Below are positions 19,977 through 30,342 of a DNA stretch of 64,000 nucleotides, piece by piece. The first letter of the stretch is position 1. The number at the start of each line of letters is the position of its first letter. The stretch is from Pomphorhynchus laevis (lineage: Eukaryota; Acanthocephala; Palaeacanthocephala; Echinorhynchida; Pomphorhynchidae). The notes under the pieces were generated by a model. The model was not told where the DNA came from. It made no database searches and saw nothing but the letters and a program-made list of their open reading frames with translations. The translations under genes and the position numbers were made by a program. The stretch is from assembly GCA_012934845.2 (NCBI GenBank), contig WNNJ02003641.1:62001-126000 (forward strand), written 5' to 3'.

Positions 19977-20959
19977 GACGAGCAAAGCTCACAGTTGCAC
20001 TGTTAAAAAAAAAAGTAAAGAAAAAAAGACTCACAAACAAAAGTCACAAAAGTTTATGTTTGAATGCTGAAACCGATCTTGAGTTGACAATTTCTTCACT
20101 TAATCGGTTCCACTTACCTACGATTCGGTGTCCAAATTGTACAGTTTTAGAGCGTATAACTCGGCGATGGGCTAAAGTAAAATTGTGTCCACGCAAAGCC
20201 CGACTTTTCCGAACAGTCATCAATTCTCTTAAGACGTGATTTCCCTTGTGTAAAGCTTCCCATGTTGAACACATATCTCGCCGAAACCGAAGGTCGCTTA
20301 TAGAAACCATACCAAGTTTTTTTTAGCCTTTCATTATAAGGTAAGGCTTTAACTGAATTTACGAGCTTTGTTGCCCGGCGCAGCACATTTTCAATTCTAC
20401 TTTTCTCGTATACTGTTCTTGGGAACGAACATTGTGATGCATAGGTAATATGACTGATCACAAATGCGTTGGCGAGTGCTCTAAATGAAACTGGACTCAA
20501 CACACTAAAAGTTCTACGAATCATCCCAACCATTCGATTTGCTTTCGAGCAAGCCAACTCAGTATTCCAACTAGTCGAAAAATCATTCGCAACTACTATT
20601 CCAAGGTCGCTAAGACGAGTTACTACTTTAATGTTCTGATCCTCAAGATGATAAGTTGGATACACACTATGACTGCGTGATTGTAAACGCATACATGCAC
20701 ACTTTGATATATTCAGTGACAGACCATTCATATAAGCCCAGTTGGAAATGCTGTCGATATCCGATTGAACTAGCACCGTGTCCTAATCTGACCGGATAGC
20801 CTGCCAAATTTTTAGGTCGTCTGCATATAAAAGAGAGTGTGAGTTCAAAATGGAAGGAAGGTCATTAATGAAAATACAGAATAACAATGGGCCGAGGACC
20901 GAACCCTGCGGAACTCCAACATTGACCGGATAAGGATCAGAAAGAGAACCATTTACAAC
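19977..20959 (-). mobile_element. LINE-B copy B2, 5'-truncated, inserted in RLE element D6
   Basis: About 1 kb covering RT motif B ([17 protein letters not shown]), YADDLKIW, the thumb and the C-terminal WNRLSEEIVNS...FKHKLL motif. It is nearly identical to the 3' end of LINE-B at 39,060-40,043. It carries the same in-frame TAG just after [15 protein letters not shown] homopolymer of eight A (minus strand) shifts the frame at RLKK, where the other copy has six. Copy B2 has two extra codons (HS) before LLYADD. It joins the D6 reading frame at position 20,959/20,960, within GTTGTAAATGG, so the two elements form a chance chimeric open frame. Confidence 0.9.
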
Positions 20960-21416
20960 ATATATAATCTGCATCCTTCTGTATATCACGAGTGTCCTCT
21001 CCAAATGCGATTGCTCTGCAGCAGAAGTCAAAGGCATTGTATGTGGTCCTATATGTACGCGATTGCTACATTCGGGTGCACGGCAATTCGTGCAAGGAAT
21101 TCCTGTCTTCGCACATCTGCAACCTTTGCACTTTGCAGACGGACCATTGCATCCACAGCACAACCGTCGATCAGACGGTTTTCCTTTCGGCATGTGTTTT
21201 TGAGCGAGACGAACAGACGAATGTAATTAATGTAATAAGTTGTGTGTTTAAGATTGATAAAGGAGTTTCGGTGTTCAATATATCGTATAACATGAAGGTT
21301 TTCCTTTCGGCATGTGTTTTTGAGCGAGACGAACAGACGAATGTAATTAATGTAATAAGTTGTGTGTTTAAGATTGATAAAGGAGTTTCGGTGTTCAATA
21401 TATCGTATAACATGTA
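20960..21416 (-). mobile_element. RLE-LINE copy D6, 5' end with N-terminal cysteine cluster
   Basis: The minus-strand frame starts [17 protein letters not shown] and continues [16 protein letters not shown] and APECSNRVH. The CxGCxCxKxxxPCxxC pattern resembles CXC/tesmin-type zinc-binding motifs, and the same arrangement starts the D4 protein (MPRGKPSSITKCCGCNG). It therefore marks the true N-terminus of these RLE elements. The reading frame is cut after about 65 residues by LINE-B. Upstream the 5' leader is present in two identical units. The 5' boundary abuts the 3' end of D5 in the same orientation. The role is probably RNA or DNA binding. That is inference from the cysteine pattern. Confidence 0.8.
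21177..21416. repeat. Two identical 120-bp units at the 5' end of RLE element D6
   Basis: Units 21,177-21,296 and 21,297-21,416 are identical over at least 114 positions. Each contains the start codon context and first codons (MPKGK on the minus strand), so the leader plus translation start is duplicated. Perfect identity means a recent event or an active 5' tandem-promoter arrangement. Confidence 0.95.
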
Positions 21417-22860
21417 TACTAATAATTTTTTTAATTGTATTTTTTTGAAAAAGAATAAGAGAAAAATTGTTCAAACATATAACCGATTCATGATTTCAAC
21501 AGTCAACGAATGTGACTTTCTTAACAGCAGCCCGGCTCGTCGATCGAGCGCCTCTTATACAATTCGAGGCAGCTTTGCGTAAAACAAAACCAATTTTTCT
21601 TTTTAGCTTACATATGCAATCAACATAAGGAGTTTGCGTCTTCACGGATTTTAACTTGGCCAGCGTGCGTAAGAAAGGCATCGCAGCGGGACCTATCCCA
21701 CCAGATGACGTGAAAATGACTGGAATGGAAAAGGCACGCTCTACGTCCATTATCCGCTCCTTGTATTTTGAACGTTTGCGTTGCTCATGGTAATCGAAAG
21801 CACTTGAAGGTTCACTCTGACACGATATGGCATGCTGATTGAAAATACAAACGTCAATAAACGTTCGCTCATATCGTGACCCAGCGAGACCGCAGCAGCT
21901 GACATCTAATCAAGCTTCATTCTCTTCGCATGTAGTGGCTCTTTGAAACACTATAGAGGAATCTATTGGCTGTAATTTGGGTTCGATTTCAACACTAGAG
22001 CATACGGTTGATAACTCATGTCCAAGAAGATCTCTCACTGCATTATATCTTAATATCGGAAGTCCACCACGCTTGCATGATAGCATGTGAGACAGCTTAT
22101 TCGATCCACCGCAAACACAAGAACATTGTGGGACATTTAGCGGATCAACACCGTAACGAACCGCTATGGAATCTCTAAATTCATGTGGAGTAAGAAGTTC
22201 ACATTCTGAAGCAATAGGTAAAGCACTAAGCCATGTTGATGATCCGCCTATTTTGGAAAATTTTAGGGATTGACGAATATGTGTCGGAAGTGCATTTGAA
22301 ACAGCTTCTAAACGTGAAGCAAATAATTTGATTCGATTTTTGGAAAGTTCGGCAACGACATTTTGTTGAGCATGCCTTAGGTCTTGACACACCAATCCTG
22401 ATAGATATGTGTTGCATACTTTGCTTGAGTTTTCAAACTCGATAAGGGCAACATGTCCAGGATCCGATATTCCAAGACTTCCTAACTCGATCGGTGAAGA
22501 CACTACAGTAAACATATCGTCCCCTATATCTTGCCCCAACATTTTAACAAGCAGACTATTACGTATTGCATGTGTTAAGGGGATGAGCGAATGAAGACGA
22601 CAGGGAGTAGTCCTAAAGTAATGAGTCCATTTCCATTGTAAGGAATGTGTTAAGCCGGCATACGCTATATGAGGATCGATATTCGCAACCGTTTGAAGGC
22701 GATCCACAAGTGTTGTCCAAGCACATAATTTTTGATCAACCTGCTCATTCAAAAAATACTGAGAGCCAATAGGAGACCCCAAGACCTCTATGCCATCGGT
22801 AGTGCATTTTATTCCATTAAAATCGAGATTTTCAATGTCTGAAAAATTGTGCAATAATAA
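21417..22860 (-). mobile_element. RLE-LINE copy D5, RT thumb to C-terminus
   Basis: The minus-strand frame from 22,854 covers the post-RT thumb (GIEVLGSPIGSQYF, HIAYAGLTHSLQWKWTHYFR), a linker with GSLGISDPGH and WLSALPIASECELLTPHEFR, the knuckle CSCVCGGSNKLSHMLSC, then GGLPILRYNAVRDLLGHEL and VEIEPKLQPIDSS. A TGA at 21,910-21,912 replaces the arginine of the EARLD motif (CGA to TGA is the simplest change). The same frame then continues LDVSCCGLAG, RTFIDVCIFN, PVIFTSSGGIG and SNCIRGARSTSR to 21,496. So the endonuclease is intact apart from one nonsense codon. The 3' end is AT-rich and ends ATTATTAGTATACA. The 5' end is truncated after motif C. Confidence 0.85.
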
Positions 22861-22867
22861 CTTTGTC

Positions 22868-22918
22868 TTGCTGGGATCTAAGGCATCTAAGACATCTAAG
22901 ACATCTAAGGCATAACGT
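22868..22918. repeat. Short tandem repeat, unit CATCTAAGA
   Basis: About five units of 9-10 bp (CATCTAAGA or CATCTAAGG) sit at the truncated 5' end of RLE element D5. Confidence 0.8.
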
Positions 22919-23387
22919 CAAGGCGTAAAATTTACGATGGAGTTTTAGTCATTTAGTTCCGTAACACACATTGATCAAATATGCACGTTCTTATAACTAG
23001 AATATAGTGAATAATTAAATTAAAATCAAATATTTACTTTCTTATTGCGTCTAATATGTGAATTATCATACATAGATGTGAATTAAATTTACATGAGAGT
23101 ACGATAATCGCTCTATTACACAAAATTAGAAAAATTTATAAAAATTAAATTTAAATCGAATAATTTTAAGCTATATATTTGCGGAATTTCAACTTAGTGA
23201 AATTCCATTTTAATATTATCACGAATTCCACGAATTTTTGCAAAATACCAATTTTTCATTATAGTAACAATTTATAGAAATTAATTCTGATTCCTGTAGT
23301 TATTATAAAATACATATCGTTGTATAACAAATGATTGTTCAAAGTTTTATATTTAAATACGCACATCTGATAACAATAGATGATCAA
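22919..23387. other. AT-rich stretch without recognisable gene
   Basis: About 470 bp, rich in A and T. No frame or repeat was recognised before the PLE terminal fragment begins. Confidence 0.5.
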
Positions 23388-23915
23388 TTAAATCAGCTAA
23401 CGGAGTCTACGTATTTAATATAATTATAAAATAAACAAAACATAATAATGCTAAATCAAAATTTAATAATTAAATAATAAAATAAATAATTGTTATAAGA
23501 TTTTTTATAATTTATATCAAGTTAAAAAAATAAAAATTGAAATTTAGAATAAAAGCCAATTTTTATTAATTGACTAATAAATAACAGACGTTGTATCAGC
23601 ATAAGAATAGTTTGGATATCAGAATAAGAATAGTTAAGATAGTTTGGTTAAGTTTTCTTAGCAAATCGAAATTTATTTTATAATTTATTTTAATTAATTA
23701 TTCTTTTTAATTATTGTTTTTGATTATTTTTGATTATCTGACTTAATAATAAATAATTATAAGATTTTATATAATTTAAATCAAGTTAAAATAAAAAATT
23801 GAAATTTAAAATAAAATTCATTTTTATGAATTGACTAATAAATAACAGACGTTGTATCAGAATAAGAATTAGAGGTCATCAGGAGTAACTGCTATGCTAT
23901 CAGGTTTCAAGTAAC
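23388..23915 (-). mobile_element. Two PLE 3'-terminal fragments, same orientation
   Basis: Fragment one (about 23,388-23,620) starts AATCAGCTAACGGAGTCTAC, the reverse complement of the PLE end near 6,970-6,995, and runs to the string AATAACAGACGTTGTATCAG. Fragment two (about 23,735-23,915) repeats the last part of that stretch and goes further, to AGAGGTCATCAGGAGTAACT and CTATCAGGTTTC, the edge of the pseudoknot block, where it ends. There is no coding sequence. These are truncated fossils. Confidence 0.75.
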
Positions 23916-24499
23916 TTGTAAATTTTGTAATTATCTTAAAAGTCATAATCCTTGCAAGTTTTGGAAGTTTCAAAATACACGTTTACGTGAAATTGTAAAC
24001 GAGCGATAAAAGCTTTCAATGGCAGCTTGGTAACTTTTGAATAAAAGTTGAAAATTTGTATTGACGTTGAACATTTACATTTTAACATAAAATTCTTGGT
24101 CCTTTCGCGAAAACTAAATATTTGTTTTTAAAACATAAATTTGGTTCTTAAATTATTTTGTGTTTATCACACAAAATAAAGACTGAATAAGGACTGATTT
24201 TTTAACCAGCGAATTAATTTGTGGTGGAATTTTCATGTTTAGCACCACCCACGAAAAATAATAAAAGTAAACTAAACAGAATATTAAAATAGGTATTATT
24301 AATATTGATTATTTAAATATTTATTAATATTATTTTTTATTATTAAACATCATTTTAAACATCAAGTTATTGTTGCTTAGAGTTAGCATTTCATATCATT
24401 CGATCTTCATTGTGCTAATCGTGCCTGTACCTGTCCATAGCCTGGATGGACGTATTATCATGAAATTTGAATTCCAATTTTCTCCTGTGGAGGCATAAT
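23916..24499. other. AT-rich stretch without recognisable gene
   Basis: About 580 bp. I see no convincing frame. It separates the PLE fragments from RLE copy D8. Confidence 0.5.
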
Positions 24500-25812
24500 T
24501 TTCTTGACCTCATCTTACTTCTAGATGCACATGTTTTTATCAACTTGAGCAAATCATTACTTATTCCGCCATCTACGGAGAGAATACCAGCAACAAAATT
24601 ATCTCTTTTAATAGTTTGTATTTGCTCTTAGTATTTAGATCTTTTTCGTTGTGCATGAATGTCAAAGAAACTCGCAGCGTCTGAATGACAATAAGGCGGA
24701 GCCGAATGATGATTGAATACACACATATATCTATAAACGACCGATCCATACTACCGTTGTTTATTGAGTTACATACCAAACCCATCTTAGCTGAGTATTC
24801 CCTTGTTGTCGTGGATATTTCGAATGAAAAGTTCGAAGGAACCGGTTGGAATTTTGATTCTACATCAACCGAATTAAATGGATAGCTCTACTGCTAGGAT
24901 GCCATTGTAGTCAACATCTAAATTATAACGTAAGTTCATTGCTTTGCGAAACTGTCTTAAGTTTCGTAAGACAATTAACGCCCATTGCTTCGTGATGGTA
25001 GCAATTCTACATAGAAGAAGATATCTTTTTGTGTAGCGTAATCAATAACGACTCCACATCTCAAACTATCAATATTAACCAGGCTTACTCGTAATTTTAT
25101 ATTCGACTTTTCTCATTATGAAATTCTTTCAAATGATTATCTTGCTTCATCAATCGTTTATCATCTTTACTAACTCAAAAGGATTAAGTAATGCCATTTC
25201 TCTTGAATTTATGTAATTTAATCTCGAATCTTGGCACGGACTGCGGACTCCCATGCCATCATGACTTGTGGGTAAGAAAATCAGTCTCTTTAACGTATCC
25301 TTCATATGATCACTCCAAAGCATCGATGGTACAAGCTGCTCACTTATAAATTTTTCAGTCATAGAACCATTCAGTACAGATAGGAGTAGTTCTTTGTAAA
25401 TAAGTTTACTCGCATTGTAGAGCCTTTGTAAGCAAAGTATAAGCGACATGAGCATCAAAAACAGCTAACTCTGATAGCATTCGCAAATCATCAAGTCAAA
25501 TGGCAACCTTACTTTCAACTGATCTATTATATACTCATCACTACCTATAAAATTTCCAAGTACCTTGATTCCGTAATGTGTAATATTTTTCTTTTCATCA
25601 CTAAAATCTTTGTAATCGTCTATTGTCATATGTCCGTTTACCAAAAGAAATCATTTACTGACGTTTACATAATAGCCCAAATTAGGACCGATCTTATTGA
25701 TATGGCTGCAATTGCACAAAGTAACAGCAAAGGTCGCATCATCAGCAAACCACAACTGGACGATATCTAGAACAAGGTTTTTCAAGTGTTTTATCATTAA
25801 AGATTTTAAAGA
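24500..25812 (-). mobile_element. RLE-LINE copy D8, strongly decayed, divergent family
   Basis: On the minus strand the RT motif C reads IVQLWFADDATFAV near 25,760, followed by INKIGPNLGYYVNVSK, which matches the QLWYADD...GFHVNxxK order of D3. Further on are ITHYGIKVLGNFIGSDEYI, then SHDGMGVRSPCQDSRLNYIN (the GGLGI region of relatives). Near 24,750 comes NGSMDRSFIDICVYS, the second RLE aspartate region. Many stops and shifts separate these blocks. The 5' limit coincides with the 3' end of a LINE-C copy, which may have inserted here. The residues differ enough from D1-D6 to be another family in the group. Confidence 0.7.
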
Positions 25813-27385
25813 TTTATTTTTAACGTGGCAAATGCGTGCCAGCGCACGCTTACATGACCACAACAAAAACAAAACTGTGAATCAGGCGTCGAGAAGGTGT
25901 GAACGGAGGAGGTGTTTGAATGTGATAAAAGAGGGAGCGCGGCGGACGTCGAGAGGGAGTTGATTCCAGGCGAGTGAAGCGGCGACGAGGAAGGATCGGA
26001 GACCGTAGTTGTTGGAGTAATTAGGAACGTGGAGTAAGAGGGTATGACAGGAACGAAGCGATAGCGAGGTGGGGCGAGTATCGTCTAAGAAAGGAAGGTT
26101 GATGAACGATGGGGAGCCGACAGCGATGAGACGAAAAGTAATGAGAAGAAGGCGGAGTTTGATGCGGATGTGGATGGTGGGCCAGGAGAGTTGGGCAAAA
26201 TATGTGGATGTGTGGTCGAAGCGACGGAGACGAAAGAGCACTCGAACGGCGGTGTTGATTATTCGTTGTAGGGGTAGGATGATGGATTTTGGAGAATTGG
26301 CGAAAAGGCTAAGGCAGTAATCGATTTTAGGGAAAAGAAGCGATGAAAGAAGAGACATACAAGAACGGAAGTCGATAAGGGGGCGGATACGGCGGATGTC
26401 ACGGAGAATTAAGTTAGATAAGCGGACCTTGTCACGGACGAAGGGTTTAAGGGAAAGGTGATCATCGAAATGGAAGCCTAAGAAAGTGAGATTGTGGACT
26501 ACAGGGATGATCGATGAGGCAAAAGATACAATGGGAGGAGATATGCTTGGTTTACGGGGAAGGATCCACATTATTTTGGACTTTTCGGCGTTTAGAACGA
26601 GATGGAGATTGGAGAGACGCTTGTAGATAGAAGAGAGACAGTTGGAGGCAGAAATGGCGATATCGTGTATGCGATGTGCGGGTGCATGAGCATAGATTAG
26701 AATGTCATCGGCGTATTGCATGACGTTAAAGGGCGGATTCGACTAGGGAGCAACCGGCAGAGAGCAGACGGCGAATGGAAAGGTCGTCGGAATCTGAGTG
26801 CCAGGATTCGTTGAGGCAGAAGAGATCGATGGATTGCTTGGTGAATAGGTTGAGGATAAGATCGGATTTATTGAGAATAGATCTAGTGTTGAGGAGACCG
26901 AGGCGGAAACCGTATGCTGTGTCGAAAGAGACTAGTGGAGAAGACACATAGGAGAGATGGAGCGCCATCGAATTTTTGGACGGGTGTGGACAATTTGAAA
27001 ATTTCCGTCTATGTTTCGGATGGCGAGTGAAGTTTCGCCGTTTTCCTCGCGACGACGTTTTTCGATGCGGGCTGAAGAGATTTGAGCGATTTCGGAAGGG
27101 GCGCGATCGGGGAAAATTCGAGTGGTTGAAGATGACATGAGTTTGAATCGTTGAGAGAGGACAGAAGACGCGTGAGAGCGATGCTTGAAAACAATTTTTA
27201 GGAGAGGGGGCTGGGAAGGATTAGATTGAGAAGATTTGTTTAGACGGATGAATGCGACTGGAGAAATGTCCTTGAAAAAGGATGGTTTATCCGCAGGAAC
27301 AATAGACGAGAGGATGGATCTGAAGGCGGAAACATCGTGGTCCAGACGTGCTTGTGGGGATAAGGAGGTAGAAGGCGTGATATTA
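25813..27385 (-). mobile_element. LINE-C copy C2 with large internal deletion
   Basis: The 3' half (25,813-26,727) is well preserved: family hairpin, then a 279-codon frame from MQYADDILIYAH through KSKIMWILPRK, LTFLGFHFDDHLSLKPF and RIINTAVRVLFRLRRF to the WNQLPLDVRRAPS...FKHLLRS end. At 26,727/26,734 the sequence jumps from just before YADD to the beginning of the endonuclease (GLLNTRSILNKSDLILNLF) and ORF1 (LLKIVFKHRSHASSVL, RIEKRRREENGETSLAIRN). Compared with copy C3 about 1.8 kb is missing, covering the endonuclease catalytic part and RT motifs A and B. The two preserved sides argue for a deletion within the element, not two insertions. The 5' end abuts a TATATAC-type microsatellite. Confidence 0.85.
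25882..26721 (-). CDS. LINE-C C2 reverse transcriptase, motif C to C-terminus
   Basis: A 279-codon open frame beginning at MQYADDILIYAHAP, so the catalytic YADD lies at residues 3-6. It holds the thumb and C-terminal domain without interruption, ending LLRSHLLDA. Motifs A and B are deleted, so no active enzyme could be made. Near-identical residues occur at 51,146-51,835 and in the fragment at 43,428-43,625, so this subfamily was amplified relatively recently. Confidence 0.8.
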   Translation of the reverse strand: MQYADDILIYAHAPAHRIHDIAISASNCLSSIYKRLSNLHLVLNAEKSKIMWILPRKPSISPPIVSFASSIIPVVHNLTFLGFHFDDHLSLKPFVRDKVRLSNLILRDIRRIRPLIDFRSCMSLLSSLLFPKIDYCLSLFANSPKSIILPLQRIINTAVRVLFRLRRFDHTSTYFAQLSWPTIHIRIKLRLLLITFRLIAVGSPSFINLPFLDDTRPTSLSLRSCHTLLLHVPNYSNNYGLRSFLVAASLAWNQLPLDVRRAPSFITFKHLLRSHLLDA

Positions 27386-28984
27386 GTATATATTGGTATA
27401 TATACTGGTATATATATCATTGGTATATATGCAGCTGCAAAAGTGACCATAGTCAATGGATCGCTCTGAGTTATACATTCCTCGTAGAAAATACATTCAT
27501 CATTGTTAATCGCTCGATTAACACTGTTAAAAATATAGTCATAAAACTAAACAACAGTCCGGACAAAGACATTAGCCACATACTATTCGTAACTTTTAAT
27601 TTGAATTCATTTCTGAAAAGTTCTTAAGTCATTTTCACAAGTCCACGAGTCTGTAATGAGATATAATAATTATCACTTTATCAGTTTCTATTAAATTATT
27701 AATATAAATAAAATGATAATTTAAAAATTATCAAAGGGAGTTTAAAAATTCTTGATTGCTAACTACTTACTAATATCAAAGAATTTTGTGCATCAACTGT
27801 TAATTATCACAAATCATTAGAGGTATCTTCGAGTCTACTAATTTCATGTATTATCATTCCCGTTCCACATTTTTTTCAGCACAATTTGTTCATTGCCCGC
27901 AATTTTATCATGTAGCGCAAAGTTAATAAAATTTAAAATTCTTTTACGTGTGAATTGTCACAATTTGCCAAAGTTGTCAGAGTCAAATTTGGTGAATCAT
28001 CGACATGCACGTGATAAAGAGGATTCAATTAATTGGTTGAAATTGTTATTTTTAATTTTCATTCCCTATATATGCAGTTTAGACATTTGTAAAATTACAT
28101 ATATCATCTACGTAAAAACTATCTTTACAAGCACATCAAATGCACGATAAATTCGGATTGCCTTTAATTGCCTTCATCATATGATGAATTATATAGACAC
28201 TCTTTGATATTAATCTACTTGATTAATGCGGCTGTTGAACTGATTGCTAAGAACGTTGCCTTTATTCGCCTCTCTTCATAATTCCTGCCGTTAAATTCTC
28301 ACACTGCATGACTTTTTGGAAATAATTGATTGGCATTTCCATATATGTGGCTAAATGTGAGAGCGATTTAAAAGTAAAAGCATTTGCAATATTGGGAGGA
28401 ACTTGAGATTTGCTTAAATCATAGTATTATTAATTACTAACTTTTAAGTTCACATGATCTAAGGGCTTTATTAACATTGTCTATCATTAAGACATTTTTA
28501 AACGTATTCACTGTAATTTAAACATTTAATAACGTCATGTTAGCGTATAAGGGTCATGATTTTGTTATTTAAAATATTTTAGTATCACATTCGACAAGCA
28601 TTTAAAGTCATTTTTATTAGTTGAAAGTCACAGAAAAGCAACAAAAAACGACAAATAAATTAGTGGCAGTAAACGCGTTCAATCACCCATGTTTTTTGGA
28701 GTTATACAGCGTAACGTAAGATTAATTGTTTTGAATACCTAATTGCAATATTGCAATGTTTACTATAAAGAACTAATTTTAAGTTGATATAATATATGTT
28801 TATAACTTACAATAATTATATATTATAATAATATGATATTATAATATATAAATGGTAATATATAATATTATATTCTGTCATTGTATATATCTTTATGATT
28901 TACAAGACTTTCGTGCTTATACTGTTAATTTATTAGCAGTTTGCAATTTATCTATTACTTTTTTAAGTTAGTATATCCATGAAC
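27386..28984. other. AT-rich stretch without recognisable gene
   Basis: About 1.6 kb. It starts with a short GTATATAT-type microsatellite (about 27,385-27,430). Open frames are short and unlike any family I know. It may be host intron or intergenic DNA. I see no element boundary. Confidence 0.5.
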
Positions 28985-29660
28985 TCATTGTTACTTTTGA
29001 ATTTTTCACGACTATTTTTTATTCAACACTTTGCTTCAATCGTATTAATAAGTCAACAGCAGTAAGCTACATTTCAGTATCCGTAGACTCGATCAGCTGA
29101 TGTTCCAATACCTACTTTTCCGTTCTTTTAATGTTGACTGACTCGACTAATCTCCTGTATTAACAACTTGATTGAACGAAATACCATTGATTTAACATTT
29201 TGCAAGATTAATTGAAATCATTTCTGATTTTTAATTTAACCAGAGTCGGTAGGGAAAAAGTGCGACCTATAAATCAGCTTAAAATTAGGAAACAAATTAT
29301 ATATGACTAGTTTGATATTAGTAATTATCCGGAAAAATTTGCAGGCCTTTAAATTGAAAGTAGATCCTTCCCATACCAACGCTGATGTAATTTAAAATCA
29401 GAAATGATTTCAATAAAATTTGCAAGATGTAAAGTCTTTCATTCAATCTAATTGTCAATAAAGCAGAAGAGTCGAGTGATTGTCAGCCAACATTAAAAGG
29501 CCCTAAACGTTAAACGTAGGTATTGGATCAGTAGCTGATAAGGTCCATTAATACTGAAATGAAGCGTACTGCTGTTTGCTTATAGAGAGAGGATTAAAGC
29601 AGCGTAAAGTGCAGAATAAAAATAGGACCCAAATAGTTGTTATACCAAGAATTATTAAAA
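28985..29660. repeat. Fold-back repeat with ~230-250-bp inverted arms
   Basis: Left arm about 28,985-29,235 and right arm about 29,395-29,655 are reverse complements with mismatches. Shared landmarks in order are TTTCAGTAT, ATCAGCT, CCAATACCTAC, TTTTAATGTTG, CTGAC and AAATCATTTCTGATTTT. The central spacer is about 160 bp. There is no coding capacity, so it looks like a MITE-like or fold-back element. A related segment lies at 33,930-34,400. Confidence 0.75.
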
Positions 29661-30342
29661 TATTTTCTTGCATCTGGAGTATTATTATAAGTACTTGGAG
29701 AACGTCTCGGCTGAAATCTGTCCGAATTTTAATTGCGAATATGATAAAATAGAATTTAGAAATCTTTAATAGCCTTAATTAGCGATTAATTCAGAATGAC
29801 ATTAAATGTGTTGCATTTAGCTCTGGAACTTCGATTCGAATATGATTTTCGATATAGTCATTTTATTGTCATAGATAACAAAGCTATTGATTAACAATCA
29901 AATCTCAACATAATTTTCGATTTTGTCATTTTATTATCATTAATGAAGCTACACACGGTCAGTTTTATCAGAAAAGATAAATTTTATTTTGCATAAGCTT
30001 TTATGTTGATATATGTAAACGGTTGATTAATTGTAGTTTAGCATTTAAAATCTAGTCCTGGACGTAATGATAGAAATCGTAGTTAGTAATTCGACTAGTC
30101 ATTGATTAACATTTTGTTACTTGTGTTGTTAATGTTGTTCCGCCTTGATCAATATGAAGCTGTTCGATTAATGCCTTAACTTAATTTGCAAATTTAAATA
30201 ATGTTAATGGCCAAATTTCCTTGATATGATTTCTTACTTAAGACATCTAGTAATGCCACAATGTGTTCAATTTACCTTCAAAGTGTGATTGTTTTTTACA
30301 AAAATCATTCTTATAGAACGTGCCTTTTAATTTGTCATTTAG
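29661..30342. other. AT-rich stretch without recognisable gene
   Basis: About 680 bp with no supported gene or repeat. It contains a weak local duplication around CATTTTATTGTCAT (near 29,860) and CATTTTATTATCAT (near 29,926). Confidence 0.5.

Noticed and set aside
20783-21193. A single protein with a cysteine cluster fused to a reverse transcriptase ending
   Set aside because: It is a chance chimera of D6 and the 5'-truncated LINE-B insertion at 20,959/20,960. The same LINE-B sequence is found in its own context at 39 kb.
21049-21582. Long open frames on both strands over the 120-bp tandem units
   Set aside because: They arise because the duplicated unit is a multiple of three and lacks stops. 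The authentic start is the MPKGK frame of D6.
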